64,000 bases of DNA. Origin: Narthecium ossifragum. Lineage: Eukaryota; Streptophyta; Magnoliopsida; Dioscoreales; Nartheciaceae. A program made the position numbers and the translations under genes. The notes under the pieces were generated by a model. It saw only the letters and a program-made list of their open reading frames with translations. It was not told the origin of the DNA and made no database searches. The stretch spans positions 28,115,904 to 28,179,903 of the forward strand of contig OY986968.1 of NCBI GenBank assembly GCA_963920575.1, written 5' to 3'. Shown here piece after piece: positions 10,565-29,474 of the stretch. The first letter of the stretch is position 1, and each line of letters opens with the position of its first letter.

Positions 10565-12376
10565 TTGGAACCCAAAACGACGAAGAGCCCGATAGGGATA
10601 TGAGCGCGATGGATGACCTTGCTTGCGGTTTAGATCTCTCGGATGGCTTTGGTCAATCCGGCGGCTGGGGTTACTGGAATTCCCTTTCCCACGCTAGGGA
10701 ATCAAGGTCGGACCAAACTACTAGGCTGGGCCGAGGTGGCCCAGCATATGCCTATGGGCTGGGCTGCATCTGGACTTCAACTAAGGTCTGTTCTATAGGT
10801 GGCAGTGGCACGGGCAAAAGCCTCGCTAATGAGCCTACCGACTGGCAATTAGATGTTGAATTTGGTGAAGTTAAAGTCAAGATAAGATGAATATAAGAGG
10901 GATGTTGGAAGGTATACATATGTGGTGGCTTGGTTCATCTATTTGCAACACTAGTTCCATGTGGTTCTTAAGTGAAGAGAACTCTAATCAAAATCCATTT
11001 CTTTTCTATCAGCTATGTGCGTGCGAGATTGATAGTTAAGGAGAGGCCCATAATTTCTGCCTTAAGATCGCGCTATCCGTTATCCCGCATGAGAGCTCAT
11101 ATGGGAAAGCCAGTTAATCAGCTACAAACTCCGAGGAGGAGCTAAATTCCTCATTAGGGCTATTAGGAGCCACACAAGTTACAACCAGGAATTATGGTAC
11201 TTTTCTAGCCGAAAATGAGGATTATTTCCCACATTTCTAAACACAATGAAGAGCATCAAGGGCACATTGCAATTAATTATGGATGAAGTTTCTTTTTCTA
11301 TATCTTTTGCAGCAAATACCACATGGGTGCTCCATTATTCTAGTTCTAGGGTCATCTTCCCGGGACCTTCACCAGATCAACCGACTTCCACGTTACAACA
11401 ACAAGGTGGCTCTTCCAAAATTGAGCCGAAGCGACTGACTACAGGCTAGTAGGAGGGGTATCTGAGGACCACTCTCATTACAGAAATAAGGCCAATTCTA
11501 ACTCCCTTGACTAAAAGATCGTCAGGAGCATTACATTTTCTAAGAATAAAACTAACAAGGAAATCAGAAAATTGCCCAACATTCCACCAAATCTGATGTA
11601 GGATTTGAACACGGTCTTCAATTTAGAGATGTTTTCTCTGACCTCAACCGACCTCATGCATGCTATCATAATAATAACATGACTATTGTTTGTGGACCCA
11701 TCTATCTTATAGGATCATGTGTGTTTTATCATACGACTGATGATGCATAATCTAAATTATATCCGGATATATCAAGACTATCGAAATGAATCCACATGAA
11801 AGAGAATAGTGAGAGTGGTGGTTAGGAGAGAGAATGAGAGAGTAGTGGGGGGTGGTTACCTATGTCCGGGGCCACCTAGTGTATATACAAGGGCAAAATT
11901 TTCCACATACAACATGGAATTCGGAGGTGATGATTTGTTAGTGTTGGCTTCAAACTTACGATCGACTGTATAATTTTAAATAATTTGAACCAGGATATCG
12001 TTTCTCACTGTTCACATGTTGTGAGGTCGCGAAAATAACTCTTTTAAAAGGAGCATGTGAGTGCCTCGTGGGCTCTGATGCTTCCTGCCCCCCACCCCAC
12101 CATGTGATGGATATCAATCATATTGGATGCCCTCACACATGTAAGAAGGAGGCCAAATCCGTCATTTACTCAAAAACAATTGATAGAAGCGCCAATATAT
12201 TGATACGCGTGGAGGTGCTTAATAGCATGCAGTTTACTGACTCCAAGGGAGTGGCAAATTCGCGATAAATGCGAACGTCGTGTCTCTTTCCATCAACCAT
12301 CATGCATATATACGTACCATTCCCTCCTCCCTTTCGCTGTGTTTTAGTCTGTCTATCCTGTTAATTATAGCTAAAG
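10565..12376. other. Intergenic region; promoters and a MITE-like stretch
   Basis: Holds the promoter of the 78-aa gene and, at the right end, the DUF642 promoter. Frames at 10600-10890 and 11246-11449 have no recognisable domain. Around 11810-11890 a GGTGGTTACCTATG...GGGGCCACCTAGTG segment resembles, in inverted orientation, the repeats at 17753-18126. Nothing else was recognised. Confidence 0.45.
12307..12312 (+). promoter_or_regulatory. Candidate TATA box of the DUF642 gene
   Basis: TATATA about 65-70 bases upstream of the start codon, followed by a CT-rich leader. Position fits a plant core promoter, but it is an inference. Confidence 0.4.
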
Positions 12377-13677
12377 ATGCTAGCCAAAGCGATTCATTTG
12401 TTGCTGTTGTTCGCCGTAGTTCATGCTGCTGTCGCAGTAACTCATGATGGTGAGATTTCTTAATTTGGTATATCTAACTTTGAGTTCTTTCTTATCGATC
12501 TTGAAGAAAACTCGATCTTTTTTCCATGCTCGATGAAATGATACGTGTTTAATTGAATGTTTTAAAGGATTGTTGCCAAATGGAGACTTCGAGCGCGGGC
12601 CGAAGCCATGGCAGCTAAAGGGCACCGAGGTGATCGGCAGCGACGCCATACCATACTGGCAGACCTCCGGCTTTGTTGAGTACATTCCATCCGGCCACCG
12701 GCAAGGCGACATGCTCCTGGTGGTGCCCGAGGGGGCTTATGCCGTCCGCCTCGGCAACGAGGCGTCCATCAAACAGAAGCTGAAGGTGGCCAAGGGCGCG
12801 CTCTACTCCGTGACGTTCAGCGCGGCACGGACCTGCGCGCAGGCGGAGCGGATCAACGTGTCAGTGGCGACCGACGTCGACGTGCTCCCCATCCAAACCA
12901 TGTACAGCAGCAACGGCTGGGATTCCTACGCCTGGGCTTTCACGGTGGCGCAATCTGATGCAGAGCTGGTGATCCACAACCCCGGAACCGACGACGACCC
13001 GGCATGCGGGCCGCTCATCGACTCCGTCGCGCTGAAGAAGCTCAATCCCCCAGCAATCACAAACAGTAAGTTAACAGTTAAAACCATTAATTCTATATCT
13101 TCTAAATGGGAATTAATTTAAGCATAAAAATTAATGAGTTTTAGAAAAAAAAACAGAGAATTTGTTGAAGAATGGAGACTTTGAGGAAGGCCCCTACCTC
13201 TTCCGCAACGCATCATGGGGAGTGTTGATCCCTCCAAACTTCGAGGCCGACGACTCGCCGCTTCCCAGCTGGACGGTGGACTCCCCGAAGGCCGTGAAGT
13301 ACATCGACTCCGCCCACTTCTCCGTCCCCAGTGGCCGCCGCGCCGTCGAGCTCCTCGCTGGCACGGAGAGCGCCATCGCGCAGAACGCCAGCACCACGCT
13401 GGGCCGGCTCTACGCCCTCACTTTCATGGTGGGTGACGCCAGCAACACGTGCAAGGGGTCGATGCGCGTGGAGGCCTATGCGGGGAGAGAGAGCGTCAAG
13501 GTCCCCTACGAGTCCAAAGGCAGCGGCGGGTCCAAGCACGCGGTGCTCCGGTTCAAGGCCGCCACCGAGCACACGCGAGTGGTGTTCACCAGCAGTTACT
13601 ACCACACCAGGAGCGACGACCTTAGCTCGCTCTGCGGCCCGGTGATCGACAAGGTCTCATTAGTGGCCGTCATGTAA
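12377..13677 (+). CDS. DUF642 (BIIDXI-type) secreted cell-wall protein
   Basis: Three exons: 12377-12449, 12568-13065 and 13157-13677 (1092 nt, 363 aa), with GT-AG introns and an open joined frame. Residues 1-21 form a signal peptide (MLAKAIHLLLLFAVVHAAVAV). Two DUF642 galactose-binding-like modules follow: the first begins LLPNGDFERGP and ends DPACGPLIDSVALKKL, the second begins NLLKNGDFEEGPY and ends LCGPVIDKVSLV. Paired cysteines in each module and the CGPxID signature are present. The length matches the family, usually about 365-370 aa. The family is extracellular and linked to pectin methylesterase activity and wall remodelling. Exons 2 and 3 are very GC-rich against AT-rich flanks, as in many monocot genes. 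The C-terminus is slightly short. Confidence 0.93.
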
Positions 13678-13989
13678 AGCTACGTCTGTAATTAAGAGAT
13701 TAATTGCGTGACAGTATCGTTTGTAAGAGCACATAAGAGCACATGACAAGGAATCAACCGACAAGTTTGTTTCTATTTCAATTGTTTATCATTTCTCTAC
13801 AATATTTTTTGATGCCCAATGTCTGTGAGATTATGATTTCGGGAGTTTTTTATATGAAAGATCACAGATCCAACGGGGTTACTTTTTTCTTTAATTTGCA
13901 TATACAGCTTTCTAAAAAGATATATTCTTGTGAAAAAGGTTATGGGAGTTTAATATAACAGATATCTTTTACAGTATATTTAAAATGAT

Positions 13990-14540
13990 ATTTTGAAGGC
14001 AAATTTATTAGAATATTTTCAATAGCAAACTATACTTCATTCGAGTTAGAGTTTTGATTTGGGTACATGCCAAATCTCCACCGCCAACGGTGGAGATTCA
14101 TGTACATGGGTACATCCCATGTACATGAATCTTTTTCCTTCGAGTTATATGCATGGCCATTTTTAGTCGTCATTTTACCTTAATTCCATTGCAAAATTTA
14201 TATTGCACTTATCAATATAGATGCAATAATCACTATACGTCTATACTTATTACTATTATAATAGTAATACTGTCAACATTTCTCCTTCTCAGACGGGAAT
14301 CAAGTGGTCAAAGGACAAAGGACATATGCCAAAAAAAAAAGAATGAAAGCTTTGAAAATCTATGTGCAATTTATTATTCCCTGACAAGAAACCATTTAAA
14401 CCGGCTATATTTAAACATCAACATGGTCTCGTGAGCTGGCTGAGCCAGCCAAATTATGTGAATGGATGGGCCGGGCCTCATCATCTCCTAAATGTGAGTT
14501 TGGGTCCAAATATCTCAAGGTGATGACGGTCGATGTGACG
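13990..14540. repeat. Duplicated block A (copy of the region upstream of Ran gene 1)
   Basis: This stretch is a direct copy of 28908-29345: both start TTTTGAAGGCAAATTTATTAGAATA and both contain a TCAGACGGGAATCAA segment, a GAGCTGGCTGAGCCAGCC palindrome and GGATGGGCCGGGCC. The present copy lies downstream of the DUF642 gene and carries a 91-bp insertion lacking in the other. Confidence 0.85.
14048..14138. mobile_element. 91-bp hAT-like MITE, copy 1
   Basis: Begins AGAGTTTTGATTTGGGTACATG and ends ...ATGAATCTTTTTCC. The 8-bp duplication TTCGAGTT lies at 14040-14047 and 14139-14146. The matching empty site TTCGAGTT occurs once at 28958-28965 in block B. An inverted repeat CATGTACATGGG...CCCATGTACATG lies inside. 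The 8-bp target size fits hAT-type elements; terminal inverted repeats are imperfect. Confidence 0.8.
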
Positions 14541-15052
14541 GTGGATGCGTGGATCGACTGTAAAGTTTGAAGACTGTATTTTAAACTAGAGGGTTGAAAT
14601 GACACACACGTGAACGGTTTTTCATCAAGAGAGATAACACCATATGGGCTCATGCCCTAAATCGCGCCGTCATAATCAAATATAGGGTAGTTTTTCAAAT
14701 TATAGGGTAGTAAACTACAATTACATGGTATTAAAATGCAAATCAAAGATGAGCACATGCCAAGCAATACGTGAGCGGTTTTTCGTTAAGAAAGATAACG
14801 CCTGTTTTCTTTACGAGCCACCTCACAGCCAACATTCACTAGTTATCGTACTACTACGTCTGTTTGCTTTATTATTATTATTTTGCATTTAACTTATTTT
14901 ATTTTCCAAACAGACCCAAAACTCTCAAAATAAGTTCTCCAAAATCTGAAAAGTTTGACTATTTCTCTTTTTAATAAAATGATAAAAAAAATTCCTGAAT
15001 TGAGGCTCAGGATGGTCAATGCCATTAGAGGCTTACAACCACAAAACTCTAA
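14541..15052. other. Intergenic, no gene seen
   Basis: A motif GTGARCGGTTTTTC followed by AAGAxAGATAAC occurs twice, near 14610 and 14772. Otherwise AT-rich sequence without coding signal. Confidence 0.4.
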
Positions 15053-15293
15053 AGCCGCGTTAATTTGTTTCGTGGGATTATGGTTAGGATAGGATAAGTT
15101 CTACCTCATATCATATCTTATCCTATGTTTGGTGTGTTATTTGAAGGTGATACTAATTATCCCATTGGGAGTCTATATCCCACATACGTGGGATTAAATT
15201 ATCCCATGGGGGGTGGGATATGTTCTCCTGGTAGAAAAAAGAGGTGGGATATAACAACAAAAAGACCCAATTATCCTTAATTAATACCATTCT

Positions 15294-15788
15294 ATGTATG
15301 CCCTAACCAGTGAGGTCTTGAATCATTCTTCTCCATCGCCGTTCTTTTCAAGCACCATTCATCCCGTTCTTTTCAAGCACCATTCATCCCGTTCTTCTCA
15401 AGCGTGGTGGGATACTCACGTAAGTAAATTTTCATCCCCTCAATCTCTATTTCGACATGCATATGCTCGTAACGTTATTGAGCGATGCTTTGGGTTGTTG
15501 AAGATGCGATGGGCAATTCTTAGGAGTGCATCCTTCTTTCCAATTCAAACTCAAAATCACATCATAACAGCATGTTGTTTGCTACACAACTACATACGAA
15601 CGAAGATGCCTTATGACCCTCTTGAAAATCATATTGAAGGACAGCTTGAAGCAACTGAACCTGAGGAAGAAGAGGAGTATATTGACACGATTGAGTCATC
15701 AGACCAATGGTATGAGTGGAGAGATACCCTAGCAATGCAAATGTATAATGAGTGGTTGACTAGTAGGGGTCTTGGTCAAGCTAACTGA
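15294..15788 (+). pseudogene. Harbinger transposase, C-terminal part
   Basis: Contains RNVIERCFGLLKMRWAILRS and ACCLLHNYIRTKMPYDP, the C-terminal hallmarks of PIF/Harbinger (DDE_Tnp_4) transposases, including the final catalytic-region ERCFG. The first two catalytic acidic residues and the whole N-terminal half are missing. The beginning of this frame (residues up to about 55) is unrelated and includes a short duplicated segment TCCCGTTCTT-(T/C)TCAAGC. The end is an acidic EPEEEEEYI stretch, also usual for the family. Confidence 0.85.
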
Positions 15789-16060
15789 TAGATTGAATAA
15801 CATATTGTGGATTAGATTGTATTTGGATTTTTTCTTGCTTAATTTATTAAGCATTTGACTTTTGTTTTAAAATGTCTCAAGACTATTGCACCTAATTTTG
15901 AGTAAATTATTTTATTTTATAATATCATACATTTGGTCGCTTGTGAAAATCTTCCATGTGTCTTTTGGATATTCAACAATATATTGTTCTCCAACAACTA
16001 TTCAATGTTGGTATTATTCCTCTTACCTTCCTGCTACAATGAATGCTATATTATTTCAGG

Positions 16061-17116
16061 AATGGATAACCAAGCACCAAGCTCTCAGAATGTTACTGAA
16101 AAAGGAAAATCTAAGATGAAGGCAAAGGATTCAAATGACGTTGCAAAGAGGAGAGTATGGACAAAAAAGGAAGAGGAAAAATTGATTTTGGCAATGAAGG
16201 AGTTAGTGATTGATGGATGGAGACAAGAAACTGGATTTAAACCAGGTTATTTGCAATTACTTGAAGCAAAACTAGTACGTGCTTTTCCAGGCACATACCT
16301 TCATGCCAATCCTCATATTGAATCAAAAATCAAAGGATGGAAAAAGACATACAATTGTATTTGGGGAATGAAGAGTACTAGTGGATTTGGATGGAGTGAT
16401 GTGGACAAAATGGTAATTATTGAGGATGAAGATGTATATCAAGCTTACTGCAAAGTAAAGTTTATACCAATGCCAAACTAGTTTTGCAAATATCTTATCA
16501 TATAATTGTGATGCATGACTTTATCTTTTCTTATGTGTAGAAAGTTCATGATGCTAAATATGTCAGAAACAAATCATTTCCTTATTTTGATGATTGGCAA
16601 GCTATTTTTGGAAAAGATAGAGCTACAGGAGATTTAGCTGAAGGACCAACAGATACAATTGAGATTATAGAACATGAAGAACAAAATGGACACAATATTC
16701 CTATTGACATAGATGATTCTGCAAACATTGACGGATCACAACCAGCTAAGCAATAGACTCCCAGCACAAGCAAAAAATTAAGAAAAAGAAGTAGAGGCAA
16801 CTCAAAGTTAGTAGAGTGTCTTTCTCAATTTACTGAGACATTTGGTACATTTTGTGAGAAATCTGACAATACATTGAGCCTTATTGCACAGAGGATGGGA
16901 TATGCACATGATAGTTCAAATTTAAGAAAATCGGTTCCTGCCGAACTTGATAGACTTCCACTTTCTGAGGATGAAAAATTTGATACGGCAGAACTTATTG
17001 TGACAGATAATCGCCGAGCAGAGCTTTTCTTCAGTTATAGTGACGACAACAAAGTTCGTTGGGTGCGCCGATTGCTTAATAAGAATTCAGTAGATGATAT
17101 TTTTAAAGGAATGTAA
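16061..17116 (+). pseudogene. Harbinger ORF1 (Myb/SANT-like DNA-binding protein), broken
   Basis: Start MDNQAPSSQ at 16061. Residues about 28-120 form a Myb/SANT-like domain (RRVWTKKEEEKLILAMKELV, then W..TGFKPGYLQLLE and WKKTYN). The frame stops at 16481, but the next region (16542-16755) continues with HDAKYVRNKSFPYFDDW, consistent with an intron of about 60 bases. An in-frame TAG near 16756 separates it from a final part through SDDNKVRWVRRLLNKN to 17116. This companion protein normally works with the transposase. Confidence 0.75.
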
Positions 17117-17752
17117 TGATATGCTGAGAATATTAGGATTTTTTTTTTGTTTATTTGAGCCAATAGGCTTGGTTTTGTGGGACTTTAGTTGGTTGAATGT
17201 TAGTTGTTGTTGTTTTCTTCTTCTTTTTTGCTTAATTGATTGAACATGCTTGGTATTGGGGATTTTAGTTGAGACAAATGTTACTTGTATGAATAATTTT
17301 TGTCTAACTAGTATATATGTTTTGAGATTACAACCATTCTATGTATTTCCTACATAGCATTCTTTACACAACTCTCTTATTTTTATCTCTTTAATGGAAC
17401 TAGTTGTTATAAAAAATTGTTTGAAGTAAAAATCAAGCATTTGATATTTACATGATAAATAATTACATGATATCGTAAGTGAAAAAAAATGAATTGGTGG
17501 TACAATAAATACGTGGTATGTGCTAGGGCGAATTGGTCTTTTTTATCATTTATTCGTTTCCATTTTTTTTTTAATATTTAGATGTTAACTAATATCTTAT
17601 CCGACCTTATCCTGTTACCTACCAAACATAAGAGAAGACCTCACACCATCTCCTAGGATATCTTCTCCCAGGAGATTATAATGAAACAAACGAAGCCTAA
17701 ATACGGATCAAGGCATAACCAAAATAGCTGCAGCCATTTCCTATATATAGTT

Positions 17753-18126
17753 ACTAGTGGTGCCCCCTACCACCTGATAGGGTAACCACCAACTCCACCC
17801 CAATAACTACCCAATAACTCCCTTCCACTAAACCCCATCAACCTTATGATGCCACATAAACGCCACATATGCGCCACGTAGGACATTCTACAGCCACGTA
17901 GGACAACCTTTCTGTCATATAAGGATGACTAGTGGTGCCCCCTACCACCTGGTAGGGTAACCACCCACCTACTACTCCTAACCAACCACCCATCCACTAC
18001 CTCTAATCAATCACCCAGGCCATATAGGATGCAATGTAGAATGTCAGGTGCCACATAGGATGTCACGTAGGATAAAGGAGTGACAATAGGACAATGGAAT
18101 AACTACTTGCTATCATATAAGGATGA
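17753..18126. repeat. Two tandem repeats of about 175-200 bp
   Basis: Unit A 17753-17927 and unit B 17928-18126 both begin ACTAGTGGTGCCCCCTACC and both end with TATCATATAAGGATGA or TGTCATATAAGGATGA. Inside, CC-rich sequence (AACCACCCACCTAC) is followed by GCCACRTAGGA motifs. A related segment lies inverted near 11850. Probably a decayed transposon end; no coding. Confidence 0.7.
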
Positions 18127-18132
18127 TACTGC

Positions 18133-18133
<1 letters not shown>

Positions 18134-18174
<41 letters not shown>
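18134..18174. repeat. Poly(T) run of 41 bases
   Basis: Uninterrupted T tract. On the minus strand it is the poly(A) tail of the adjacent LINE ORF1 fragment. Confidence 0.95.
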
Positions 18175-18176
<2 letters not shown>

Positions 18177-18985
18177 GAACTGAGCTACTGGCTGGTTCAA
18201 TTAAAATTCTTCTTCCCCTTTCCATCCTTGCTGGTCGCTGCTCCACCTGCTTCCCTTGCGGCTGTCTGCCACCAGCTAGTAGACGCCTCGGGAGATGTGT
18301 CAACCGGAAGGTCACCAGGTACGCTCGTATCTTCCTCCTCCATATCTCTCTCTATTCGGCTCCTCTTTCCTTTTCTGTGCAACCTCCTTATGACGCCAGG
18401 TCCTCTCCCTTTCTGCCATCTTCCTTTCTTGGCCACCTCCTGGCTGGTTGCGTCGGCGAGGCTGCTCCACCGTATACCACTCTTTTCCGGCCGTTCTTGT
18501 CAGGATTTCACCCTCTAGGGCTGTCAGGATTTCACCCTCTAGGGCTCTCTCCTCTCCCCCATCCTTCGCTCTTCGTTCTCTGCTATCACGATTCACGATA
18601 GCCCTTCCCGATCCCGGCGGTGTTTCACACATCCCCTCCGGTGGCCTCGCCTCTACCTCCGATCCATTCTTCCTCCTTCCCTCTCCCACCTTTGTGGCTT
18701 TTCCCTCCTGCACCTCCTCCGTTCCATGCCTGCAAGACCTCCTCAGGTGGCCGATCCTCCCACATCCAGTGCAAATGACAACCCTCTCATACACAAACTT
18801 CTGGAGGTGGGTTCTGGCCCTTCTGGGATCCACCCCTAGCTCCCCATCCCCTATTGTGACCTCGTTCGGCACCGGCCACCGATTGGGTTTAATGATTGGT
18901 TTATATACCAGAGAGACATGCAATGCGAGGTAGTTGGGCTTTAGAACGACAATGACATGGGATCCGAGATCCGCCTTGAAAAGCT
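18134..18985 (-). mobile_element. LINE ORF1-only fragment with poly(A) tail
   Basis: The minus-strand frame 18923-18312 reads a zinc knuckle CTGCGRIGHLRRSC preceded by FVYERV and PNEVTIGD..., the pattern of plant L1 ORF1 (RNA-binding gag-like protein). A low-complexity basic/glutamate-rich C-terminus with a duplicated LEGEILT segment follows. About 140 bases after its stop comes the poly(A) tail at 18174-18134. There is no ORF2 (endonuclease, RT) between them, so the copy is internally deleted or was transcribed from a shorter RNA. No target duplication was found. It is the only ORF1 in the window. Confidence 0.65.
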
Positions 18986-19349
18986 AGCTAATCAGGTAGA
19001 GCTCAAACGAAGCTATTAATATTAACAATTAGCTTACGATAGCACCATTAACCCAATTGGGGGCCCGGTAAGTGGTAATGGGCCGACCGCTCCAGTAGGC
19101 AGTAGGTAACAATCCGGTCCATCGACTCCACCGCTGTGCTAGCGTTCGTTACTCGTTGGCGCCCCGTGAACCGGATCTAAAGATTCTTAACGGGTTCTTT
19201 ATTCTCTTCCTCGTAGCTTCGAAGAGCACGGTGCCAACCGACTCTATATATCTTTGGCTCCAAGCCTCTCTCACTCTCTCGCTCGCTCTCTGGAGAGATC
19301 TCTCCATCTTGATCTCGATTTCTTGGATTAGAGATCGGGAATCGCCGAC
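18986..19349 (+). promoter_or_regulatory. Promoter and 5' leader of the UDP-sugar pyrophosphorylase gene
   Basis: TATATA at 19245-19250 is followed by a CT-rich leader (CTCTCTCACTCTCTCGCTCGC) and the start codon at 19350. The TATA-to-ATG distance of 100 bases suits a plant promoter. Confidence 0.5.
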
Positions 19350-28197
<8,848 letters not shown>

Positions 28198-28907
28198 GTG
28201 GTGAATTCTTTAAATCTTTTCCTGTCATTGCGAGTGGCTATCTGAAGCATCATCCTGTCCAGTTCTTGTGTTTAACAGTTGTGGCTTGCCTATGAGGAGA
28301 CTGGTCTTAGGTCATATGTTATTTTCTGTATGTAGCAATAAACATCTCGCCCTGCGTGTCTTTTATATGTTATTTTAAGTATATGCCAAAATAGCTTCAG
28401 AAAGGACACCTTTTCAATGTTGAAAAATAGGAGCCCCTATGAGATAAATTAGAAGCTCTGATGGCAATTGATTCCCATTGCATGACGAGGGAGTGGTGGT
28501 AGATGAGAAGTGAGGTCCCTTATTATGGGCATTTTGGGAATAATATGTTATGTTATATGTAGTGGTATGTTTGAGGGTTTAAGTCACGATGAGAAGCTTG
28601 CTCTTGGGTAAGAGATACTTCTTTATTTTACCTCTAGGTTGCTTCTTATTTTTTGTGTCAAGAGCAAGGAAAGGGAAGAGGTATTAGTTCAAGCTTGTTG
28701 AAGATCTTCTAGATACCCTTTTCATCTTTTGTAAGTTTTTATCGGGTATTAATTAAAGAGCTTATTAGTTGGTTCTTCAAATTGGTGATTTTCTCCGTTC
28801 TTGTTTCTAGTTGGTGGTGTGTAATTCTTGACGTGTATGAGACCTTGGGTTTCTACACTTGGAGAATAGGAGGTGCTTGGTGTAAGAGGTTGCCGGATTT
28901 CTCTATA
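28198..28907. other. 3' flank of USP; possible LTR remnant
   Basis: The first part is the USP 3' UTR. From about 28440 to 28900 the sequence has LTR-like composition (GAGGTCCCTTATTATGGGC, TTCTAGTTGGTGGTGTG, GTTTCTACACTTGGAG), but no partner LTR or coding part is visible. Low confidence. Confidence 0.3.
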
Positions 28908-29345
28908 ATTTTGAAGGCAAATTTATTAGAATACTTTCAATAGCAAACTATACTTCATTCGAGTTATATGCATGGCCATTTTTAGTTGTTATTTTACCTT
29001 AACTCCATTGTAAAAATTTGAATTGTACTTGTCAATATAGATGCAATAGTCACTTTACTTATTACTATAATAATAGTAATACTGTCAACATTTCTCCTTC
29101 TCAGACGGGAATCAAATGGTCAAAGGACAAAGGACATATGTCAAAAAAAAGAATGAAAGCTTTGAAAATATATTTGCAATTTATTATTCCCTAACAAGAA
29201 GCCAGCTAAACCGGCTATATTTAAACATCAACATGACCTCGTGAGCTGGCTGAGCCAGCCCAATTATGTGAATGGATGGGCCGGGCCGGGCCTCATCCAT
29301 CTCTTAAAAAAGAGCTCGGGTCCAAATATTTAAAGGCGATGATGA
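28908..29345. repeat. Duplicated block B (upstream of Ran gene 1)
   Basis: Direct repeat of 13990-14540, but without the 91-bp MITE. The uninterrupted TTCGAGTT at 28958-28965 is the empty insertion site. It includes TGGGCCGGGCC motifs, resembling site II (TGGGCY) promoter elements of housekeeping genes. It ends about 55 bases before the TATA box of Ran gene 1. Confidence 0.85.
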
Positions 29346-29399
29346 ATCCGATCGGACGGTCAGAACACTCGCGTTGCTTCAAAGCTAACTCGAGGTTTT

Positions 29400-29407
29400 T
29401 ATAAATA
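29400..29407 (+). promoter_or_regulatory. Candidate TATA box of Ran gene 1
   Basis: TATAAATA about 70 bases upstream of the start codon at 29475, followed by a CT-rich leader. Confidence 0.5.
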
Positions 29408-29474
29408 TAAATCCCTCTCTAGGGTTCCTCTCTTCGTCTCCGTTTACCCCCGTCGAGTCTTCGCGAAGAATCCA

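Larger units (their letters stand above)
15053..17697 (+). mobile_element. Degenerate PIF/Harbinger transposon
   Basis: Flanked by TAA at 15050-15052 and 17698-17700, the 3-bp target duplication expected for PIF/Harbinger. The ends are imperfect terminal inverted repeats: GCCGCGTT...TTGTTTC on the left, and GGCTTCGTTTGTTTC reading inward from the right. The subterminal parts also mirror each other (GGATAGGATAAG / TATGTTTGGT on the left against ACCAAACATAAGAG / CTAGGATATC on the right). Inside are the C-terminal part of a transposase and an upstream-type Myb/SANT ORF, both broken. About 2.65 kb long, non-autonomous. Confidence 0.85.

Noticed and set aside
10600..10890. 96-codon plus-strand frame upstream of the 78-aa gene
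   Set aside because: No domain, and it lies over the promoter of the oppositely transcribed gene. Better read as divergent upstream DNA.
13213..13605. 130-codon minus-strand frame opposite the DUF642 gene
   Set aside because: Antisense shadow of a GC-rich exon.
18080..18601. 173-codon plus-strand frame across the poly(T)
   Set aside because: It arises from the poly(T) and the reverse complement of the LINE ORF1. No domain.
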